Shown in pieces: positions 36,278-44,094 of a stretch of DNA of 63,139 nucleotides (the stretch's first letter is position 1; each line of letters begins with the position of its first letter). The notes under the pieces are model-generated. The model did no database searches. It was given only the letters and a program-made list of their open reading frames with translations, and was not told the origin of the DNA. Location of the stretch: assembly GCA_009929375.1 (NCBI GenBank), contig SAAO01000028.1, forward strand, positions 1 through 63,139, written 5' to 3'. A program made the translations under genes and the position numbers. Source of the DNA: Bacteroidia bacterium. Lineage in GTDB: Bacteria; Bacteroidota; Bacteroidia; Bacteroidales; Paludibacteraceae.

Positions 36278-36333
36278 TTCGGTCAAAAGTGACGTATTAA
36301 ATGAAATAGATATTCATCAATAAAAAACACATC

Positions 36334-36909
36334 ATGAAAAGTCTTAAAGGAACACAGACAGAAAAAAATCTGTTGATTTCGTTTGCGGGTGAAAGTCAGG
36401 CCCGTATGCGTTACACTATGTTTGCCAGCAAAGCAAAAAAGGAAGGTTTTGAGCAGATTGCTGCTATTTTCCTTGAAACTGCCGAACAGGAAAAAGAACA
36501 TGCCAAAAAATTCTTCAGCTATCTTGAAGGAGGAATGGTTGAAATTACCGCATCGTATCCTGCTGGTGAAGTAGGCACCACTGCCGAAAACCTGAAAGCT
36601 GCTGCAGCTGGCGAAAACGAAGAATGGACTGAAGCTTATCCACACTTTGCGGATATAGCTGAAGCCGAAGGATTTGCTAACATTGCAGCTACTTTCCGCA
36701 AAATTGCAGCAGTAGAAGCCGAACACGAAAAACGTTATCTCCGTCTGCTCGAAAAAGTAGAAGCCGGACAGGTTTACGAACGCGAAGAAGAAATCAGCTG
36801 GCAATGCCGCAACTGCGGACACGTACATGTAGGCAAAAATGCGCCTAAAGCATGTCCGGTTTGCGCTCATCCACAAGCTTACTTCGAAGAAGAAAAACAG
36901 AATTATTGA
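36334..36909 (+). CDS. Rubrerythrin
   Basis: Rubrerythrin reduces hydrogen peroxide in anaerobes. The 191 residues show the di-iron four-helix domain with the ligands in GESQARMRY, ETAEQEKEHAKKF, ADIAEAEGFANIA and AAVEAEHEKRY, then a C-terminal rubredoxin domain with CRNCGHVHVG and CPVCAHPQAYF (C-x2-C twice). The length and order are canonical. It stands alone with its own promoter and terminator, in keeping with a stress-controlled gene. It points to an anaerobic or microaerophilic lifestyle. Confidence 0.97.
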   Translation: MKSLKGTQTEKNLLISFAGESQARMRYTMFASKAKKEGFEQIAAIFLETAEQEKEHAKKFFSYLEGGMVEITASYPAGEVGTTAENLKAAAAGENEEWTEAYPHFADIAEAEGFANIAATFRKIAAVEAEHEKRYLRLLEKVEAGQVYEREEEISWQCRNCGHVHVGKNAPKACPVCAHPQAYFEEEKQNY

Positions 36910-36973
36910 TTTGAAAAATTTGAAGATCCGCCACGGCGGACAAGTATTGAAGATTTGAAGATTCAAGAAACAG
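36910..36973. repeat. TTTGAAGATTTGAA words around a small GC hairpin
   Basis: TTTGAAAAATTTGAAGAT is followed by the perfect mini-palindrome TCCGCC-AC-GGCGGA (36927-36940) and then TTGAAGATTTGAAGATT. The AT words recur at 39835-39875 and 53430-53475. Confidence 0.7.
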
Positions 36974-37010
36974 CAACCGCAGTTCAGTATTTTGAGCTGC
37001 GGTTGTTTTT
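36974..37010 (+). terminator. Intrinsic terminator of the rubrerythrin gene
   Basis: CAACCGCAG (36974-36982) pairs with CTGCGGTTG (36997-37005) and is followed by T to 37010. Confidence 0.85.
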
Positions 37011-37038
37011 GTTTAATTTTGTGCTAACGAAAATAACT

Positions 37039-37199
37039 GTAACTACTTAGCACTTCAAGAAGTACTTTATTTTTCATTAAAAAAAATATCAGAGTGAGAA
37101 ATTGGAATTTTCACAAAAGAACAGGAAAATTTAATCTTACAAATGTTGAATGTTGCTCTACAACTCCCCCTTTAGGGGGTTGGGGGGCTGAGTAGTAAC
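37039..37199. mobile_element. MITE-like element, copy 1 (161 bp)
   Basis: Terminal inverted repeats GTAACTACTTAGC (37039-37051) and GCTGAGTAGTAAC (37187-37199) bound an AT-rich interior that ends in CTCTACAACTCCCCCTTTAG followed by a G-rich run. The same order, with similar sequence throughout, is found in copy 2 at 38438-38601. It encodes nothing. The right end lies 11 bases before the mnmD start, so the element forms the upstream region of that gene. Confidence 0.72.
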
Positions 37200-37210
37200 A
37201 AACAAATCCA

Positions 37211-37915
37211 ATGAATTCAGGCGAACAACCCAGACATACAGACCTTTCGCATGCCGATAAATCAGTCATACTCACTTCCGATGGCTCGCACACGCTTTAT
37301 GTACCCGAAATAGACGAGTGCTATCACTCCACGCACGGTGCAATTCAGGAGTCGCAGCATATTTTTATTGAAACAGCATTAAAACATTGTAAAAAACCGG
37401 AAATCCGGATTCTGGAAATTGGCTTTGGCACCGGACTCAATGCATTGCTGACCTTTGCCGAAGCGGAAAAATCCGGAAAAAAGATCTTTTATCACAGTCT
37501 GGAAAAATATCCTGTATCCACCGAAAAAGCCCTGCAACTCAATTACAGCGCATTATGCGGAATGAATGACAATCATATTTTCGAAGCAATACACAAAGCA
37601 GACTGGAACTGCGCCGTAAACATTTCTGAAAATTTCACGCTCGAAAAAACCGAATGTGATTTTACAGAATATGACCTGCCTTACAGCTACGATGTAATTT
37701 ATTTCGATGCCTTTTCTCCTGAGAAACAACCCGAAATGTGGAGCGAAGATCAGTTTGCCAAAGTATTTGCTGCCTCAGAAAATGCTGCAATACTTTCCAC
37801 ATATTGTGCAAAAGGTTGGGTGCGTCGTGCCATGCAGACAGCTGGCTTCAAAGTGAAGCGTTTACCCGGACCTCCGGGAAAAAGGGAAATTCTGAGAGCT
37901 ACAAAAGAAGTTTAG
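37211..37915 (+). CDS. mnmD: tRNA (mnm5U34) methyltransferase MnmD
   Basis: SAM-dependent methyltransferase that finishes 5-methylaminomethyl-uridine at the wobble position; it corresponds to one half of the bifunctional E. coli MnmC. The 234 residues contain LTSDGSHTLYVPEIDECYHS, the SAM motif LEIGFGTGLNALLT, VIYFDAFSPEKQPEMW and the late KRLPGPPGKREILRA. The FAD oxidase half is absent, as is usual for MnmD. A MITE-like element ends just upstream of its ribosome-binding region. Confidence 0.9.
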   Translation: MNSGEQPRHTDLSHADKSVILTSDGSHTLYVPEIDECYHSTHGAIQESQHIFIETALKHCKKPEIRILEIGFGTGLNALLTFAEAEKSGKKIFYHSLEKYPVSTEKALQLNYSALCGMNDNHIFEAIHKADWNCAVNISENFTLEKTECDFTEYDLPYSYDVIYFDAFSPEKQPEMWSEDQFAKVFAASENAAILSTYCAKGWVRRAMQTAGFKVKRLPGPPGKREILRATKEV

Positions 37916-37980
37916 TCTGAGATTTCACACTGAAAACTAATAATTTTCAGCTCCGGCATGGTTTTTCCGAAAAGATTACT

Positions 37981-37988
37981 TATCTTTG
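37981..37988 (+). promoter_or_regulatory. Promoter -7 element of rpsO
   Basis: TATCTTTG, 84 bases upstream of the rpsO start codon. Confidence 0.65.
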
Positions 37989-38072
37989 TAAGCTCAAAAT
38001 CAGGTATGTAGTTATGTGATGTGTGCATTGCTAAGCCTGTATTTATTAAAAACTCTATATCAAACAATTATC

Positions 38073-38342
38073 ATGTATTTAACAGCTGAAAAGAAGCAGG
38101 AAATCTTTGGTAAATACGGAAAGTCTAACACTGACACAGGCTCTGCAGAAGGCCAGATTGCATTGTTTTCGTATCGTATCAACCATTTGACTGAGCACCT
38201 CAAGTCAAACAAAAAAGATTATAGTACAGAACGCGCTCTTGTAATGTTGGTAGGTAAACGTCGTCGTTTGCTCGATTATCTGAAAGCAAAAGATATTGAA
38301 CGTTATCGTGCAATTATCAAAGAGTTGGGTATCAGAAAATAA
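38073..38342 (+). CDS. rpsO: 30S ribosomal protein S15
   Basis: S15 binds 16S rRNA early in 30S assembly. The ATG at 38073 gives 89 residues, the exact usual length, starting MYLTAEKKQEIFGKYG; an upstream in-frame start would add an unrelated stretch. The signature GSAEGQIALFSYRINHLTEHL and the ending LVMLVGKRRRLLDYLKAKD are conserved. The gene has its own promoter and terminator. In many bacteria S15 represses its own mRNA; nothing in this leader proves that here. Confidence 0.97.
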   Translation: MYLTAEKKQEIFGKYGKSNTDTGSAEGQIALFSYRINHLTEHLKSNKKDYSTERALVMLVGKRRRLLDYLKAKDIERYRAIIKELGIRK

Positions 38343-38363
38343 TTCTGCAAAACAAAACCCATT

Positions 38364-38404
38364 AAAAGGCGTTTCAAATCAGTATTTGAAATGCCTTTTT
38401 TCTT
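38364..38404 (+). terminator. Intrinsic terminator of rpsO
   Basis: AAAAGGCGTTTCAAAT (38364-38379) pairs, with one G-T wobble, with ATTTGAAATGCCTTTT (38384-38399) around CAGT, followed by T. Confidence 0.9.
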
Positions 38405-38437
38405 TTCAAATTATTTACGACTAAATTAAAAATCATC

Positions 38438-38601
38438 GTAACTACTCAGCACTTCAAGATGTACTTCATTTGACGTTTTTAGAAAAATATTAGAGTATTA
38501 AATTGTAATTTTTCACAAAAAAACAGCCAAATTTAAGCGTACAAATATTGAATATTGCTCTACAACTCCCCCTTTAGGGGGTTGGGGGGCTGAGTAATTA
38601 C
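38438..38601. mobile_element. MITE-like element, copy 2 (164 bp)
   Basis: Terminal inverted repeats GTAACTACTCAGC (38438-38450) and GCTGAGTAATTAC (38589-38601) differ at one position when aligned. The interior is colinear with copy 1, including AGCACTTCAAGA near the left and TTGCTCTACAACTCCCCC near the right. It ends 15 bases before the waaA start. Confidence 0.75.
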
Positions 38602-38616
38602 AAATCACCCGATATT

Positions 38617-39831
38617 ATGAGAACACTTTATTCGATAGCCATCAGCATATACAGTTTTTTACTTCCACTGGCAGGACTATTCAACCGCCGCGCACGGCAG
38701 CTTTCGAAGGGACAGCGTAAAGCATTGAAAAAAATCAGCAAAAAAGCTGACGATAAAGGTGGTTATGTGTGGTTTCATGCGGCTTCGCTTGGCGAATTCG
38801 AACAAGGTCGTCCGCTCATGGAAAAACTCAAACGCGAAAAGCCCGAAACAAAAATTATACTTACTTTTTACTCGCCTTCGGGCTACGAAGTGCGCAAAAA
38901 CTACAAAGGAGCCGACATCGTGGCATACCTTCCGGCTGACACACCTGCCAATGCACGACGTTTTATGAAAATCGTAAAACCGAGCCGCGCTGTGTTTATC
39001 AAATACGAATTCTGGCCGAACTACCTGACTGAACTCAGCAAAGCCGGCGTGCCCGTAATTTCTGTATCGGCCATTTTCCGCAAAGAACAACTGTTCTTTA
39101 ACCCGCGCGCTAAATGGTATTTGTCGCTACTTTCGGGCTTTTCGCATATTTTTGTACAGGACGAAAATTCACTCAAACTCCTGCAGCAACATCACATCAC
39201 AAACGCTTCGGTGTGTGGCGACACCCGTTTCGACCGTGTGGTAGAAGCCCGGGAACATGCCATGAAACCGGAACTGATTGAGAAATTTGTGGGTACCGAC
39301 AAAGTTATCGTTGCCGGAAGCACATGGCCTGCCGACGAGGAATTACTGGTTCGCTACAGCGACGAACATCCTGAAATAAAAATGATTATTGTGCCTCACG
39401 AAGTTCACAAAACGCATTTGTACGATGTTTTCAAACTGCTGCAGGGAAATTTCGTTCGCTACTCCGAAGCAACCGACACAAACATACACACTTCGAACCG
39501 AATGGTTATTGATGCCATCGGACTGCTTTCGTCGATATATCAGTATGCCAATGTGGCTTATATTGGTGGTGGGTTTGGCGTGGGCATTCACAACACACTC
39601 GAAGCTGCAGTATTTGATGTTCCTGTGGTTTTCGGTCCAAACTGGCAAAAATTCCGCGAAGCTCAGGGGCTGATCGAATGCGGAGGTGCTACTTCCATAC
39701 AAAATTACGAAGAACTGAAAGCCGCTTTCGACAAACTTATTGATAACGATCAGGCTGCAAAAGCGGCAGGCGATTACGTTCGTCAGAACACCGGAGCAAC
39801 TGATATGGTGCTGAAAGCGCTGGATAAATAA
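38617..39831 (+). CDS. waaA: 3-deoxy-D-manno-octulosonic acid (KDO) transferase WaaA
   Basis: WaaA adds KDO from CMP-KDO to lipid A precursors at the inner membrane. The 404 residues start with a membrane anchor (LYSIAISIYSFLLPLAGLF) and contain FHAASLGEFEQGRPL with the catalytic Glu, TFYSPSGYEVRKNY, FIKYEFWPNYL and the nucleotide-sugar site YIGGGFGVGIHNTLEAAVF. Its presence shows a lipopolysaccharide-type outer membrane. A MITE-like element precedes it; the hisS promoter follows after AT-rich word repeats. Confidence 0.95.
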   Translation: MRTLYSIAISIYSFLLPLAGLFNRRARQLSKGQRKALKKISKKADDKGGYVWFHAASLGEFEQGRPLMEKLKREKPETKIILTFYSPSGYEVRKNYKGADIVAYLPADTPANARRFMKIVKPSRAVFIKYEFWPNYLTELSKAGVPVISVSAIFRKEQLFFNPRAKWYLSLLSGFSHIFVQDENSLKLLQQHHITNASVCGDTRFDRVVEAREHAMKPELIEKFVGTDKVIVAGSTWPADEELLVRYSDEHPEIKMIIVPHEVHKTHLYDVFKLLQGNFVRYSEATDTNIHTSNRMVIDAIGLLSSIYQYANVAYIGGGFGVGIHNTLEAAVFDVPVVFGPNWQKFREAQGLIECGGATSIQNYEELKAAFDKLIDNDQAAKAAGDYVRQNTGATDMVLKALDK

Positions 39832-39942
39832 TTTTAGAATTTTCAAAATTTGAAGATTTGAAAATTAGGATTTAGAAGACTATTCTATTTAAATGGCAAA
39901 TAGCTAAATTGTAAATTCAAAAATCCTTTCACCAATTTTTCT
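39832..39942. repeat. Word repeats between waaA and hisS
   Basis: TTTTCAAAATTTGAAGATTT and GAAAATTAGGATTTAGAAG (39838-39877) are followed by AAATGGCAAATAGCTAAATT and GTAAATTCAAAAATCC. They belong to the TTTGAAGATTTG and AAATTGTAAATG word families. Confidence 0.65.
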
Positions 39943-39950
39943 TATCTTTG
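39943..39950 (+). promoter_or_regulatory. Promoter -7 element of hisS
   Basis: TATCTTTG followed by CA, 67 bases before the start codon and 16 bases before a terminator-like hairpin. Confidence 0.7.
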
Positions 39951-39966
39951 CACTCCGTTTTACAAT

Positions 39967-39987
39967 GCCGGATTTGTCCGGCTTTTT
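39967..39987 (+). terminator. Terminator-shaped hairpin inside the hisS leader
   Basis: GCCGGA (39967-39972) pairs with TCCGGC (39977-39982) around TTTG and is followed by five T. It lies between the promoter and the start codon, so it could stop transcription early. Neither a competing antiterminator nor a His-rich leader peptide was found. Confidence 0.55.
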
Positions 39988-40017
39988 GTTTAATAAATTA
40001 AGATTTCAACACGCAAT

Positions 40018-41382
40018 ATGTCACAAAAACCTTCCATTCCGAAAGGAACACGCGATTTTACGCCACAGGAAATGGCCAACCGCAACTACATTTTCAACAC
40101 AATAAAAGATGTTTTCCGCCTTTACGGTTTTCAGCAAATCGAAACTCCGGCCATGGAAAATCTTTCTACTCTTATGGGTAAATATGGTGAGGAAGGTGAC
40201 AAACTGCTTTTTAAAGTACTGAATTCCGGCGATTTTGCAGCACAACTTACCGACGATGAATTGCTCGGACGTAATGCCGTAAAACTCACCAACCGCATTT
40301 CGGAAAAAGGTCTTCGTTACGACCTGACAGTGCCATTTGCACGCTTCGTAGTCCAGAACCGCGACAAGATATCATTTCCTTTCAAACGTTACCAGATTCA
40401 ACCCGTATGGCGTGCCGACCGTCCGCAAAAAGGGCGTTACCGCGAGTTTTACCAGTGCGATGTGGATGTGGTGGGAAGCGACTCACTGCTCAACGAACTG
40501 GAACTGATTCAGATTGTGGACGAAGTATATCGTCGTTTGAAAATCAATGTGGTGATCAAAATCAACAACCGCAAAATTCTTTCGGGAATAGCCGAAATTA
40601 TTGGCGAAGCTGAAAAAATTACCGACATTACGGTTGCTATCGACAAAATGGATAAAATTGGCCTCGAAAAAGTAAACGAAGAAATTGCCTCGAAAGGTAT
40701 TTCGGCCGAAGCCATTGAAAAACTGCAACCCATTCTGAAACTCAGCGGCTCGAATGCCGAAAAACTTGAACAACTTAAAGTTGTACTGGCAGCTTCTGAA
40801 GTTGGATTGAAAGGTGTGGCCGAACTTGAAACCATTTTCGGACTGTGTGAAGCCATGAAAGTGGAGACTAAAATTGAACTCGACCTGACACTTGCACGCG
40901 GACTAAACTACTACACAGGAGCGATTTTCGAAGTAAAAGCACTTGATGTTCAAATCGGCAGCATTACCGGAGGCGGTCGCTACGACAATCTCACCGGCGT
41001 ATTTGGCATGGAAGGCGTTTCCGGCGTTGGTATTTCGTTTGGCGCCGATCGTATTTATGATGTGCTCAATCAGCTGAACCTCTATCCAGAAACTTCGCAG
41101 GAACAAACCCGTGTACTTTTCGTAAGCTTTGGCGACGCTGAACTGCGTTACTGCCTTTCGTGGGCAAACGCATTGCGCAAACAGGGCATTAATATCGAAA
41201 TCTACCCTGAGCCTGCCAAAATGAAAAAACAAATGAGCTATGCCGACAATAAAAACATACCGTTTGTAGCCATTGTGGGCGAAACTGAAATGCAGGAAAA
41301 CAAAGTGATGCTCAAAAACATGAAAACGGGTGAACAGAAATTAGTTAGTCTGACTGAATTAGAGCATGTAATTCTGGATTAA
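40018..41382 (+). CDS. hisS: Histidine-tRNA ligase HisS
   Basis: Class II synthetase that charges tRNA-His. The 454 residues contain [12 protein letters not shown], motif 2 region [12 protein letters not shown] and [19 protein letters not shown], the histidine-binding [15 protein letters not shown] and [13 protein letters not shown], motif 3 near [13 protein letters not shown], and the C-terminal anticodon-binding domain (residues ~360-450). The leader carries a terminator-shaped hairpin that may modulate expression. The gene converges with the S9D peptidase gene across a shared terminator. Confidence 0.97.
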   Translation: MSQKPSIPKGTRDFTPQEMANRNYIFNTIKDVFRLYGFQQIETPAMENLSTLMGKYGEEGDKLLFKVLNSGDFAAQLTDDELLGRNAVKLTNRISEKGLRYDLTVPFARFVVQNRDKISFPFKRYQIQPVWRADRPQKGRYREFYQCDVDVVGSDSLLNELELIQIVDEVYRRLKINVVIKINNRKILSGIAEIIGEAEKITDITVAIDKMDKIGLEKVNEEIASKGISAEAIEKLQPILKLSGSNAEKLEQLKVVLAASEVGLKGVAELETIFGLCEAMKVETKIELDLTLARGLNYYTGAIFEVKALDVQIGSITGGGRYDNLTGVFGMEGVSGVGISFGADRIYDVLNQLNLYPETSQEQTRVLFVSFGDAELRYCLSWANALRKQGINIEIYPEPAKMKKQMSYADNKNIPFVAIVGETEMQENKVMLKNMKTGEQKLVSLTELEHVILD

Positions 41383-41422
41383 GCAGCACATTTCCAAAAT
41401 CAATTATTTCACATAAAACAAA

Positions 41423-41449
41423 GAAGCCGGATTGAAATGATCCGGCTTC
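41423..41449. terminator. Bidirectional terminator between hisS and the S9D peptidase gene
   Basis: GAAGCCGGAT (41423-41432) pairs with ATCCGGCTTC (41440-41449), with an outer ACAA/TTGT extension. T-rich sequence follows on the plus side. Confidence 0.8.
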
Positions 41450-41472
41450 CTTGTTTAGAATATATTCTCTGA

Positions 41473-43887
41473 TTACTTCAGATATTTTTCAAGGAACTGA
41501 TCCTGCTCCCAAAGCAGGTGCAGAATGTTCTCACGCGCTACGTAGCTATGCATTTCCTTGGGCAGAATAACCAAACGGGCAGGGCCGCCAAGACCTTTCA
41601 GAGCCTGAAAATAACGTTCGGTCTGAAGTGTAAATGTGCCGGGGTTGTTATCGGCCTCGCCATGCACAAGCAACATCGGCGTTTTCATTTTATCGGCATG
41701 CATAAAAGGCGACATCGCATTATACACATCCTGAGCTTCCCAATAATTGCGTTGTTCGCTCTGAAAACCAAAAGGAGTCAGCGTACGGTTGTAAGCACCA
41801 CTACGCGCAATTCCGCAAGCAAATAAATCGGAATGTGTAAGCAAATTGGCCGTCATAAATGCACCATACGAGTGTCCACCCACTCCCACTTTTTTTCTAT
41901 CGATAAAGCCAAGCGCATCTACTGCATCAATCGCTGCTTTGGCATTGGCCACAAGTTGTTCCACAAAATTGTCGTTTGGCTCAGTATCGCCTTCGCCCAC
42001 AATAGGGAAAGCTGCATCGTCGAGCACCGCATAACCACGCGTTACCCAATACACAAACGAACCATAATACGGAAATGTAAACTCATTGGGATTGGCTGAA
42101 CTTTGCCCTGCGCTGTTTTTATCCTTGTATTCGGCAGGATAAGCCCAGATAAGCAAAGGTAGTTTCTCGGTTTTTGCATTGCGGTCGTAACCTGCGGGCA
42201 AATACAAAGTTCCCGAAAGTTCCACACCATCAGCACGTTTGTATTTAATAACTTCTTTGTAAACCTTTTCTATACTTGCAAACGGATTGGCAAAGTTTGT
42301 CAGTTTTACCGGAGCAATACGCTTTTTCAGCTGACGAATGTAATAATTTGGATATTCGTTTTTCGACTGAATTCGCACCAGCACTTCACCCTTTTTTACA
42401 TCGGTAATATCAAAAATTTCTTCCATTTTGTCGGTGTAAGCTGACTGATAAAGACGTTTTGTTTTCAGCGTTTTCATATCGAGCGCATCGATAAACGGAA
42501 ACTGACCTTTCGGAGTATGACCGTCGCCAATAAGGAACAGATTGTTTTTATCGATGGTGAGCACATATTTCCCATACTGGTTTTTCGAAGTTTCGAAACC
42601 TCCCGGATCGGAGTAAATATCCTGAAAGTTGCGTTCGTGTACCAGTTTCGACGCACCACCCGTTTTCGACGGATTGATAAGCGAAGTGCGAAGCATGCGT
42701 GTATCGTACCATTCCTCGTGTAAAATAGCTGTAGTGGCATTTCCCCAAACCATATTCGAGAATCGCAGGGTTGTTTTGGCCAATAAAGCTGGTTTTTCGT
42801 TGAAAGGTGCTTTCCACAAATAAAGTGCGTCGCGTTCTTTTACTTCTTTTTTCGGGTCGCCTTCGTCGAGAGCTTCTACATAAAACAAAGTAGCAGGTTC
42901 ATCGGCACGCCAGTTGAGCGCACGTTTTCCTTTGCGCACAGCCATAAAACCTTTGGGCAGCACTTCGGTAAGCGGAACTTCGCTCACAGTTTTTACCAAA
43001 TTCCCATTTAAATCGTACACCACATTCAACTGTGGGAAACGGCTCAAAGGCACTATATACGAAAATGGTTTGCGTATGGTAGTAACGAGCAGATAATTTC
43101 CATCAGGTGAAAAATTTTCTCCGGCATAAATATCGGCTGCTTTAAACAACGATTTACTGCCATCGAGCTGTACACGATAAAGTTCTGAATTGGTAAGCGT
43201 TACAAAATTAGCTTCATCGGTTGGATTTTTCAACAAATCCTGATAAGTGCGGTTTTGTGCTTTCGAACCATCACTTATCGAAATAATGGGTCCGGCAGGA
43301 AGCGATTTTTTCGGGTCGCTGAGTTCAGTTCGATTGGCAGGCAACATACGCACCAACAACGATTTACTATCGCGAAACCAGTTGATCGGGTTGCCAAGAT
43401 TAGCATTCAGCACCGCATCGGTCAGCTTTGTAGCCTGCGCTGTGGCAAAATCCATTACCCAAAGTTCAACGCCAGTGGCAGAGGTATGTGTAAAAGCCAC
43501 TTTCGATTCGTCGGGCGACCAGGTCAGAAAAGTGATGCGCGGATTTTCAGGCAAACCTTTTACCTGTACAGGCTCATCACCACTCACTTTGCGCACTTTC
43601 AGATTGCTGATATAGCTCATCGACGAGCTGATATTGGTTACAGGATTCACACGCAAACCTGCAAGTCCGATTTCCTGTTGATTGAGGTCGTCGAGCGATT
43701 TGTAAGTCGGACGATAACTGAGAAGCATATATTCTCTGCGGCTATCTATGGCCACCTGAGGTGCCCGTTCAAAGTCGGCCAGTTTCAGAATACTTTCGGG
43801 CGGAAGCTGATAGCTCAGATTTTCCTGAGCTGCAGTATCGGTCATTGTCATAAGAATACAAATTGTAAATAGAATTAATTTTCTCAT
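41473..43887 (-). CDS. S9D-type (glutamyl endopeptidase-like) secreted serine peptidase
   Basis: An 804-residue prolyl oligopeptidase-fold enzyme. A signal peptide is followed by QENLSYQLPPESI, so Gln is the likely mature start. Residues ~25-560 form a beta-propeller with SMSYISNLKVR and LTWSPDESKVAF. The catalytic triad is S673 in GGHSYGAFMTA, D746 in HGEADNNPG and H780 in PKEMHSY. The SYGAFMTANLLTHS and LPPESI segments match chloroplast glutamyl endopeptidase (S9D). It likely degrades peptides in the periplasm. Substrate specificity is inferred from the subfamily. Confidence 0.9.
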   Translation of the reverse strand: MRKLILFTICILMTMTDTAAQENLSYQLPPESILKLADFERAPQVAIDSRREYMLLSYRPTYKSLDDLNQQEIGLAGLRVNPVTNISSSMSYISNLKVRKVSGDEPVQVKGLPENPRITFLTWSPDESKVAFTHTSATGVELWVMDFATAQATKLTDAVLNANLGNPINWFRDSKSLLVRMLPANRTELSDPKKSLPAGPIISISDGSKAQNRTYQDLLKNPTDEANFVTLTNSELYRVQLDGSKSLFKAADIYAGENFSPDGNYLLVTTIRKPFSYIVPLSRFPQLNVVYDLNGNLVKTVSEVPLTEVLPKGFMAVRKGKRALNWRADEPATLFYVEALDEGDPKKEVKERDALYLWKAPFNEKPALLAKTTLRFSNMVWGNATTAILHEEWYDTRMLRTSLINPSKTGGASKLVHERNFQDIYSDPGGFETSKNQYGKYVLTIDKNNLFLIGDGHTPKGQFPFIDALDMKTLKTKRLYQSAYTDKMEEIFDITDVKKGEVLVRIQSKNEYPNYYIRQLKKRIAPVKLTNFANPFASIEKVYKEVIKYKRADGVELSGTLYLPAGYDRNAKTEKLPLLIWAYPAEYKDKNSAGQSSANPNEFTFPYYGSFVYWVTRGYAVLDDAAFPIVGEGDTEPNDNFVEQLVANAKAAIDAVDALGFIDRKKVGVGGHSYGAFMTANLLTHSDLFACGIARSGAYNRTLTPFGFQSEQRNYWEAQDVYNAMSPFMHADKMKTPMLLVHGEADNNPGTFTLQTERYFQALKGLGGPARLVILPKEMHSYVARENILHLLWEQDQFLEKYLK

Positions 43888-44016
43888 ATTTATGAAATTT
43901 TATTTTGCTGTATTTTAAATACATTAAAATGCAAAAGTAAGATTTTTTGTTCGGAATAACGACATTTCAGGTAACAGGAATACGATTACAACATTATTTT
44001 CTTCATGTAACTTGTG

Positions 44017-44024
44017 TATCTTTG
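44017..44024 (+). promoter_or_regulatory. Promoter -7 element of the GH30 gene
   Basis: TATCTTTG followed by CA, 70 bases before the start codon. Confidence 0.65.
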
Positions 44025-44094
44025 CAGGATAAAAGAATTCTCAATTTAATGAGTTGGTGAATGATTTCCCTCACCATTCAAAAAAAGCTTTTTG

